Assembly (NCBI GenBank): GCA_000433335.1
Contig: HF996758.1
Span: 23,869 to 29,635 of the forward strand
DNA length: 5,767 nt
Reading direction: 5' to 3'
Source of the DNA: Clostridium sp. CAG:1219
Lineage (GTDB): Bacteria; Bacillota; Clostridia; TANB77; CAG-465
Made by a program: the position numbers and the translations under genes. The notes under the pieces were generated by a model, which was not told the DNA's origin, did not search any database, and worked only from the letters and a program-made list of their open reading frames with translations. This document shows positions 1-4,608 of the stretch, piece by piece (the first letter of the stretch is position 1; the number at the start of each line of letters is the position of its first letter).

Positions 1-51
1 TCCACAAATATGTCTTATGTTTTGAATTTCTATTTGATTTAAATTATTCAT
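1..51 (-). CDS. 5' end of a small protein gene, possibly spore-coat type (partial, leaves the window)
   Basis: Only the first 17 codons are inside the window, reading MNNLNQIEIQNIRHICG. The start is well supported: a perfect GGAGGT (complement of 58-63) sits 6 bases before the ATG at 51-49, and the frame is open to the edge. It lies 60 bases downstream of spoVAE on the same strand with no hairpin terminator between them, so it may be read with the spoVA operon or from a late sporulation promoter that I cannot see. The pattern N-L-x-Q-x-E-x-Q-N-x-R-H reminds me of the N-terminus of short clostridial coat-like proteins (roughly 60-90 residues). That is a recollection from a short stretch. The gene is near certain; the product is a guess. 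Confidence 0.6.
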   Translation of the reverse strand, partial: MNNLNQIEIQNIRHICG

Positions 52-111
52 AAATATACCTCCATAAATCACATAAATATTATTAGTAAATAAATTATAT
101 ATATACAAAAA

Positions 112-471
112 TTATTTTGTCTTTGGTTTTGCAAAAAGTGATGCAATATAACCAAATATTACTGCTGCAGCTATTCCAGCCGATGCTGCAGTTACTCCAC
201 CGGTAAAAATTCCCAATATTCCCTTTTCATCAACTGCTTTTATTACACCATTACAAAGTGAGTATCCAAAACCTGAGATTGGAACAGTAGCGCCACATTT
301 TCCAAATTCTACGAGTGGTCCATATACTCCAATTGCTGTGAAAATTACACCTAGTGTAACGTACATAACTAAAATTCTAGCGGGAGTTAATTTGGTTTTA
401 TCGATTAAAATTTGACCTATTGCGCATAATGCTCCTCCAACTAAAAAAACTTTTAAGTATTCCATAAACAT
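112..471 (-). CDS. spoVAE: Stage V sporulation protein AE (SpoVAE/SpoVAEb), DPA channel membrane subunit
   Basis: This 119-residue integral membrane protein is part of the SpoVA complex, which moves Ca-dipicolinic acid across the inner forespore membrane during spore maturation and germination. Its length matches Bacillus subtilis SpoVAEb (about 116). Visible parts are a first hydrophobic segment (about 5-24) with the family motif GGALCAIGQILIDKT, a second (about 33-53), the signature CGATVPISGFGYSL (59-72), and an Ala/Gly-rich last helix (about 88-114) before a Lys-rich tail. It is a paralogue of SpoVAC in this window, sharing G-G-x-x-C-x-I-G-Q-I and P-I-(S/T)-G-F-x-x-S. The start at 471 is preferred over the in-frame ATG at 465 because GAGGTG (complement of 478-483, inside the end of spoVAD) is 6 bases before the first and 12 before the second. 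Only 3 bases separate it from the spoVAD stop, which implies translational coupling. Confidence 0.96.
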   Translation of the reverse strand: MFMEYLKVFLVGGALCAIGQILIDKTKLTPARILVMYVTLGVIFTAIGVYGPLVEFGKCGATVPISGFGYSLCNGVIKAVDEKGILGIFTGGVTAASAGIAAAVIFGYIASLFAKPKTK

Positions 472-474
472 AAG

Positions 475-1494
475 CTACACCTCATTTTCTATTGCTATAG
501 CATGAGCAATACCCGGAATTGAATCTCCTTGCATCGAAGATGTTGTACTCATTAGAGCGCCTGTAGCGACAACTAAAATTTTATTCATTTCATGGGCTTT
601 TAATTTATTAAAAAAATAACTTGTAAAGACACTGGCTACACATCCACAACCACTTCCACCACAATGGGCATCTTGAGCCTCTATATCATATATCATTTTA
701 CCAGCATCAAAATGAACTTTTGAAAGATCAAATCCTTGTTTTTGGCATAAATCTATAAGTATTTCAGACCCAAGCACTCCAAGATCACCAGTTAGAATGG
801 CATCATAGTAATCAGCACTTCTTTTAGTATCTTTTAAATGTGTTATTATTGTGTCTATTGCAGCACCTGCCATAGCAGCCCCCATATTTGTCATATCCTT
901 TATTCCCATATCTACTATTTTTCCAGGTGTAACATAAGTTACACAAGGGTTTTTGTTGTTAGTATCAGCATTATTGCAAAATAACATAGAACCTGAAGCG
1001 GTAACTGTACATTGTGCTGTAGGAGACTTCTGATTTCCATGTTCAAGTGGTAATCTAAATTGCCTTTCTGCAGTACAAAAGTGTGATGATGATACACTTA
1101 CAGTTTTATCTGCATAACCAGCATTAACAAATAATGATGCAAGTATACTTGATTCTACAAAAGTTGAACATGCTCCATATAATCCTAAATATGGAATGTT
1201 AAAATTTTTAATTGAAAAGGCGTTTGCAATACATTGGTTAAGCAAATCACCTCCGAAAATATAATCTATATCTTCATTTTCCAATTTTACTTTTTTTATT
1301 AAATTGTCTAAACAAGTTTCTATAAGTTTACTTTCAGCCTTTTCAAAAGTTTTTTCTCCAAAAAATTCATCTTCTGTATAGGCATCAAAGTATGATCCAA
1401 GTGGTCCATCCATTTCTTTTTTTCCTACGATATTAGAAGTTGAAATAATTCTTGGTTTGTTTTCTAATTTTATGGTTTGAGTACCTATTTTCAT
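475..1494 (-). CDS. spoVAD: Stage V sporulation protein AD (SpoVAD), thiolase-fold DPA-binding protein
   Basis: At 339 residues it has the usual SpoVAD length (about 338 in B. subtilis). The family has a thiolase/ketoacyl-synthase fold but is not known as an enzyme. It binds dipicolinic acid on the inner spore membrane and works with SpoVAC and SpoVAE in DPA uptake. Seen here: an N-terminal stretch ending PLGSYFDAY (31-39), GGDLLNQC (81-88), the LGLYGACSTFVES segment (103-115) with the thiolase-position cysteine C109, SSSHFCTAERQFRLPLE (135-151), a Gly/Met/Ala-rich segment at 197-213, DAILTGDLG (231-239), a cysteine-rich QDAHCGGSGCGC (274-284) and the closing TGALMSTTSSMQGDSIPGIAHA. There is no membrane segment, as expected. 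AAGGAGG lies 5 bases before the ATG, which fixes the start. It is the middle gene of the operon, 23 bases after spoVAC and 3 before spoVAE. Full length, no damage. Confidence 0.98.
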   Translation of the reverse strand: MKIGTQTIKLENKPRIISTSNIVGKKEMDGPLGSYFDAYTEDEFFGEKTFEKAESKLIETCLDNLIKKVKLENEDIDYIFGGDLLNQCIANAFSIKNFNIPYLGLYGACSTFVESSILASLFVNAGYADKTVSVSSSHFCTAERQFRLPLEHGNQKSPTAQCTVTASGSMLFCNNADTNNKNPCVTYVTPGKIVDMGIKDMTNMGAAMAGAAIDTIITHLKDTKRSADYYDAILTGDLGVLGSEILIDLCQKQGFDLSKVHFDAGKMIYDIEAQDAHCGGSGCGCVASVFTSYFFNKLKAHEMNKILVVATGALMSTTSSMQGDSIPGIAHAIAIENEV

Positions 1495-1517
1495 AATATC
1501 CTCCTTAAAATAAAATG

Positions 1518-1973
1518 TTAAAATAATTTAATTATCCAATATATAAATCCCACTATTACAGATGTTGAAATTCCATAAACTAAAACTGGTCCTGCTATCT
1601 TAAACATATTGGCACCTAGTCCTAAAATTCTTCCCTCTGTTTTAAATTCTATTGCTGGAGATACGATGGAATTAGAAAATCCAGTTATTGGTATAGCAGA
1701 TCCTGCACCACAATATTTACCAATTGTAGAATATACGTTTATGGACGTTAAAAATGCACCAATAAAGATTAATATTATTGAAGTAAATGCTGTTGCACTC
1801 TCTTTTTCTACATTATAATATAAAAAAATATTCATTATTATTTGACCTATTATACAGATGACACCACCAGAGATGAAAGCTAAAAGTACGTCTTTAAATA
1901 TAGGACTTTTTTTTGCTTTTTCTTCAACGTAGTTTTTATATTGATCGTCTGTCATATTTATATTTTCATTCAT
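1518..1973 (-). CDS. spoVAC: Stage V sporulation protein AC (SpoVAC), DPA channel membrane subunit
   Basis: A 151-residue membrane protein, essentially the same length as B. subtilis SpoVAC (about 150). SpoVAC is reported as a mechanosensitive-type channel component in the inner spore membrane that lets DPA move during spore formation and germination. The N-terminal 25 or so residues are polar and charged (NENINMTDDQYKNYVEEKAKK). Hydrophobic segments follow at about 28-51 (with GGVICIIGQI), 62-84 and 123-150. The conserved loop YCGAGSAIPITGFSNSI lies at 87-103 and GRILGLG at 114-120. The ATG at 1973 is preceded by GTGGTGAT (complement of 1977-1984), an adequate ribosome site. It is the first gene of spoVAC-AD-AE and is divergent from the WG-like gene across 143 bases. 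The operon should be forespore (sigma-G) controlled, as in other spore formers, but I found no convincing sigma-G promoter. No spoVAA or spoVAB lies upstream, which fits the shorter three-gene clostridial arrangement. Confidence 0.97.
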   Translation of the reverse strand: MNENINMTDDQYKNYVEEKAKKSPIFKDVLLAFISGGVICIIGQIIMNIFLYYNVEKESATAFTSIILIFIGAFLTSINVYSTIGKYCGAGSAIPITGFSNSIVSPAIEFKTEGRILGLGANMFKIAGPVLVYGISTSVIVGFIYWIIKLF

Positions 1974-2053
1974 AAAATCACCACAAATATTATTTGAAAA
2001 AAATGATTATATATGTAAAAAAATTAAAAAAACACAAAAATAAAAAAAATATG

Positions 2054-2082
2054 TTGAATAATTTTTTTATTTGTTATATTAT
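2054..2082 (+). promoter_or_regulatory. Probable sigma-A-type promoter of the WG-like protein gene
   Basis: TTGAAT (2054-2059) and TATTAT (2077-2082) are separated by 17 bases, 34 bases before the start codon. An overlapping alternative is TATATT at 2075-2080, which has an upstream TG in the extended -10 position. The region is so AT-rich that -10-like hexamers are common, so confidence is moderate. The ribosome site GGGGGA (2105-2110) is 6 bases before the ATG at 2117. The rest of the 143-base divergent gap is A/T runs and must also hold the spoVAC promoter on the other strand. Confidence 0.45.
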
Positions 2083-2116
2083 TATATTGGTATAAGTATA
2101 TCTTGGGGGAAAATAT

Positions 2117-3652
2117 ATGAAAATGAAAAGTTTGAAAAAAATGTTTTTTGTTTTAATTTTTATTGTTGTAGTAGTTGGAGCTGCATTTTTAATCATGAAA
2201 TTTTCTAGTAATATTATTGATAGGAATATAGAAAAGCTAAAAACTAGTGCTATAGAATATCTAGGAATGGACGAAAATGATAATTATATTTATATGGGAA
2301 ATGATTCTAAAGTTTATTCATTTTCAAAATATACAGATATGCAATCTTTTTCTTATGATAGTGTAAATGCAAGAAAAGATGGTCTTGAAGGTGTAGTATC
2401 TAAAAATAATAAAATTTTAGTAGAATTTGGTAAATATTATGATATTTTAGATGATAGATTCTGTGGTTCATATATAGTTCAAAATGAAGAGGGAAAATAT
2501 GGTCTCTTATCATATAAAGGAAATGTAATTTTAGATACCGTATATGATAATATTGAAACATTTGGTAGTGATGTTCCTGTTATGAAAGTTACATCAGGGG
2601 ATAAATATTATATAGCAACAACTAGTAAAGCTATCATATATGAAACAAGTAATAGCAATGTAACAATAGAATTTGGAACAAGACTAAATAAGAATTCAGA
2701 TAAAGGTTTAGTTAAGATTGTAGATGGCGATACACAAATGGTATACGATATTCAAACAGGAAAAGAAGTATATAGTGGCGAAGGACTAACTGTAGAGTAT
2801 AATATAATTAAAGATAGTGTAAATAATGTTTTTGTTTTAGTTGATGAAAATGGAAATATTGTAAAAAAAGTTGATTATATAGCAGAAGAAGAAAGCTTAA
2901 GTATGAAATTTGATGAGTATATAGCTATTGAAACTAATTCAGGCTATTATGAGATATATGACAGAAAATTTAATAAAGTATTAGAAACAGAAAGACAACC
3001 AGCATTCTTTAAAACATATAAAGATGAAATTTATATAATAAATAATGTGGAAGATGCTGTAGAAATATATAAAGATGGAAAGCAAGTAAAGAAAATAGAT
3101 GGATATGAATATTCATCAGAATCAATGACAGAATATAGTTATATGTTCGGACTTGTAAACATAGAATCACAAAAAACAGATTTATTTAATTTTAAATTTG
3201 AAAAAGTAAAAGAAGATGTTACTTTAGATAAAGTTTATCCAAAATATGCACTAATTGTAAATTCTGATTCTAATAAAGTAGCTTATACAATATATGGAGA
3301 AGAAATAGTACTTGGAAATAATATTGCTATTCATACACTTAATACAGAATCAACATTTAATGATTATATATTAGTTTCTAAGTCTAATAATGGAGTATAT
3401 GACCTGTTAGATTTAAAAGGTAACTCAGTTATAAAGAATATTGCAAATATAGAGTTAGTTTTAAATGATCATGTTGTTATAACAGATAATGCAAAAGGTG
3501 ATATGTATTTATTTGATATAAAAAATAATAAGGAAATATTTAGATTTGAAAAAGATAAATATACTTCAGCTTATAAGACAGTTCCAGCATTAAAATTAAC
3601 TACAGGATATTTTGATTATAAGGGACAACAAATAGCTAAAATAGAAGAATAA
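2117..3652 (+). CDS. Membrane-anchored extracytoplasmic beta-repeat protein, WG-repeat-like, function unknown
   Basis: I do not recognise a named family member. The 511-residue product starts with a basic MKMKSLKK followed by one hydrophobic segment (about 9-28) with no clear signal-peptidase site, so it is probably an N-in anchor with about 480 residues outside the membrane. The body is a run of short beta-strand units, each a hydrophobic strand, a turn of the K/N-G-N/K type and a second strand. The clearest is GKYGLLSYKGNVILDTVYDN (126-145), close to the WG repeat form (x-W/Y-G-x-x-D-x-x-G-x-x-x-I-x-x-x-Y-D). Related units are at 89-110 (GLEGVV..NKILVEFGKYYDI), about 235-255 (FVLVDENGNIVKKVDYI) and near the C-terminus (GVYDLLDLKGNSVIKNI). 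This suggests a beta-propeller-like fold for binding ligand or protein, with no catalytic motif seen and one cysteine (C116). GGGGGA lies 6 bases before this ATG and 12 before the ATG two codons later, so the first is used. It has its own promoter and a terminator starting 9 bases after the stop, so it forms a single-gene unit. Confidence 0.9.
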   Translation: MKMKSLKKMFFVLIFIVVVVGAAFLIMKFSSNIIDRNIEKLKTSAIEYLGMDENDNYIYMGNDSKVYSFSKYTDMQSFSYDSVNARKDGLEGVVSKNNKILVEFGKYYDILDDRFCGSYIVQNEEGKYGLLSYKGNVILDTVYDNIETFGSDVPVMKVTSGDKYYIATTSKAIIYETSNSNVTIEFGTRLNKNSDKGLVKIVDGDTQMVYDIQTGKEVYSGEGLTVEYNIIKDSVNNVFVLVDENGNIVKKVDYIAEEESLSMKFDEYIAIETNSGYYEIYDRKFNKVLETERQPAFFKTYKDEIYIINNVEDAVEIYKDGKQVKKIDGYEYSSESMTEYSYMFGLVNIESQKTDLFNFKFEKVKEDVTLDKVYPKYALIVNSDSNKVAYTIYGEEIVLGNNIAIHTLNTESTFNDYILVSKSNNGVYDLLDLKGNSVIKNIANIELVLNDHVVITDNAKGDMYLFDIKNNKEIFRFEKDKYTSAYKTVPALKLTTGYFDYKGQQIAKIEE

Positions 3653-3661
3653 AATTATTGT

Positions 3662-3712
3662 AAGAGTGTTACATTTAATAAATGGGAAAATTTATTATGT
3701 AACACTTTTTTT
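3662..3712 (+). terminator. Intrinsic terminator after the WG-like gene
   Basis: The outer stem pairs AGTGTTACAT (3665-3674) with ATGTAACACT (3697-3706), extended outward by G-T and A-T pairs. After a 2-base bulge (3675-3676) an inner stem pairs AATAAAT (3677-3683) with ATTTATT (3690-3696) around the loop GGGAAA. A run of seven T follows (3706-3712). It begins 9 bases after the stop of the WG-like gene. Its T-run is also where the toxin-like remnant begins, so it could instead be an inherited terminator of a lost type III antitoxin RNA, since such systems carry a terminator just before the toxin gene. Confidence 0.85.
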
Positions 3713-4016
3713 ACATTATTGATGATAATTACATTGAATATTTAAGTCAATTTGATAAGCATATTGCTTATAATAAAAATAAGAAAAGACTATATATAGG
3801 AATTGTGATTGTTGTTGAAAAACATTATTATTTTGCACCTTTATTTTCTACAAAACAAAAACATAAAAGATATAAAAATAACTTAACATTTTTTGGAATT
3901 ACAAATCTTAAAGTAAAAATAAGAGTTATGGATATAAAAGATTAATTTCAGAACAGTACTCTTATATAAATAGGCCCGAAAATAAATTAAAAATAATGGA
4001 AAAAGCACTAGAATAA
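3706..4016 (+). pseudogene. Degraded type III toxin-antitoxin toxin gene, ToxN/AbiQ-like
   Basis: Translating from 3706 gives an open stretch to the stop at 3943-3945: it opens FFYIIDDNYIEYLSQFDK, continues through RLYIGIVIVVEKHYYFAPL and FSTKQKHKRYKNNLTFF, then GITNLKVKIRVMDIKD. From memory of the family, ToxN/AbiQ toxins (endoribonucleases of about 170 residues, held inactive by a repeat RNA) start M-K-F-Y-x-I, continue Y-I-x-Y-L-x-x-F-D, then G-I-V-x-x-x-x-x-x-Y-x-A-P-L-x-S-x-K-x-x-H, an excellent match including the S-x-K motif. There is no in-frame ATG, GTG or TTG near the N-terminus and no ribosome site; the frame opens only at 3703 after a stop. Another frame carries LISEQYSYINRPENKLKIME (from 3942) to a stop at 4014-4016, resembling the C-terminal helix of the family (Q-x-x-F-I-N-x-N-x-x-K-I-x-x-K-A). 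About 60 residues of the middle appear lost, with a frameshift near 3936-3942. No repeat antitoxin array is present. The gene cannot make an active toxin. Confidence 0.75.
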
Positions 4017-4048
4017 TAATTCATATCTCATTTTATTTTGAAAAAATA

Positions 4049-4077
4049 TTGAAAAAAATAACAATCTCTGATATAAT
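4049..4077 (+). promoter_or_regulatory. Strong sigma-A-type promoter with extended -10, upstream of the DivIVA-domain gene
   Basis: TTGAAA (4049-4054) and a perfect TATAAT (4072-4077) are exactly 17 bases apart. TG at 4069-4070 gives the extended TGnTATAAT form. It lies 33 bases after the end of the toxin remnant and 37 before the DivIVA-like start, so it should drive that gene in vegetative cells and, by readthrough, spoIIP. Confidence 0.75.
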
Positions 4078-4101
4078 GTTTTTGTAGTATAAACGTAGCA
4101 T

Positions 4102-4107
4102 GGAGGT
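4102..4107 (+). promoter_or_regulatory. Ribosome binding site that decides the start of the DivIVA-domain gene
   Basis: GGAGGT lies 7 bases before the ATG at 4115. An earlier in-frame ATG at 4100-4102 overlaps this site and has no Shine-Dalgarno of its own, so the longer reading (5 extra residues, MEVVK) is unlikely. Confidence 0.85.
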
Positions 4108-4114
4108 AGTAAAA

Positions 4115-4537
4115 ATGGACAACGATAAGAAATTTGGCAGTGAAATGTTTGGATACGATAAGAGAGAAGTTGAAGAATATATAAAAGCCTTAAAAGCAGA
4201 ATATGAAAGTAAACTTCAATCTGAAAAATCTGATTCAAATAGAGTTGCAAATGAGCTAACTATAATAAAAAAGAAATTAGAAAGATATGAAACAGACTAT
4301 GTTGAACGCCAAGAAAAAGTTGCCAATGCTTTAATAACAGCAGAAGATCAAGCAAGAAAAATAATTGAAGATGCAAGGGCTGAAGCTCTTCAAGAAAAAG
4401 ATAGAATAGAAAGTTTAATAGAAATGGAAAAAGAGAAATTACTTGATGTGAAAAAAGAAGTATTAGACTTAAAAGAAAAATCTATTAAATTATTGGAAAA
4501 ATATAATAATGAAATTAATAATTTATTAGAACAATAA
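4115..4537 (+). CDS. DivIVA-domain coiled-coil protein
   Basis: The 140-residue product opens with a short DivIVA-type N-terminal domain (about 5-25, KKFGSEMFGYDKREVEEYIK), whose G-Y-D-x-x-E-V-x-x-Y-I core is the family hallmark. Nearly all the rest (about 26-137) is charged heptad-rich coiled coil with long Lys/Glu runs. DivIVA family proteins bind curved membrane at septa and poles or organise cell-wall and division proteins. The classical F-x-x-x-x-R-G-Y-D tip has Phe-Gly instead of Arg-Gly before Tyr-Asp, so membrane binding could differ. It is shorter than true DivIVA (about 165) and longer than typical GpsB (about 100), so I give no symbol. It follows a strong housekeeping-type promoter and has tandem stop codons. 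spoIIP starts 56 bases later, across a large hairpin. A role at the division or engulfment septum is inferred only from domain and neighbour. Confidence 0.88.
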   Translation: MDNDKKFGSEMFGYDKREVEEYIKALKAEYESKLQSEKSDSNRVANELTIIKKKLERYETDYVERQEKVANALITAEDQARKIIEDARAEALQEKDRIESLIEMEKEKLLDVKKEVLDLKEKSIKLLEKYNNEINNLLEQ

Positions 4538-4545
4538 TAAGTAAT

Positions 4546-4608
4546 AAAAAGTTTAAATCATAATATATTAGAACAGGAGATGTTTTAAATATTATGATTT
4601 CTTTTTTT
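4546..4608 (+). terminator. Terminator-like hairpin between the DivIVA-like gene and spoIIP, containing the spoIIP SD and start codon
   Basis: AAATCATAATAT (4555-4566) pairs perfectly with ATATTATGATTT (4589-4600). Above a single bulged A (4567), TTA pairs with TAA (4568-4570 with 4586-4588) and GAACA with TGTTT (4571-4575 with 4581-4585, one G-T pair). The loop is GGAGA (4576-4580). This gives about 20 pairs with one bulge. The 3' arm is followed by C and seven T (4601-4608), and AAAAAG (4546-4551) lies before the 5' arm. It looks like an intrinsic terminator for the DivIVA-like gene. However, the loop holds the only Shine-Dalgarno candidate for spoIIP, and the spoIIP ATG (4594-4596) is in the stem, so it could act as an attenuator or translational switch. 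Confidence 0.75.

Noticed and set aside
1609..1818. Plus-strand open frame of 69 codons inside spoVAC
   Set aside because: Antisense shadow of a conserved gene, no ribosome site and no recognisable protein features.
2009..2015. CATATAT on the minus strand as a sigma-G -10 element for spoVAC
   Set aside because: Poor match to the CATnMTA form and no GMATR-type -35 element at 17-18 bases; A/T runs make such matches common. The spoVA promoter must be near but I cannot place it.
3653..3705. Search for a tandem-repeat RNA antitoxin upstream of the toxin remnant
   Set aside because: Only the single terminator hairpin fits in this space; no tandem repeat units are visible here or in the 3' end of the WG-like gene.
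4008..4250. Minus-strand open frame of 80 codons opposite the start of the DivIVA-domain gene
   Set aside because: Composition is that of an antisense shadow (Leu/Tyr/Gln-rich), no ribosome site, overlaps the promoter and a well-supported gene.
4559..4566. CATAATAT as a sigma-E -10 element for spoIIP
   Set aside because: No matching -35 element at 13-15 bases upstream; the sequence is better explained as the 5' arm of the hairpin.
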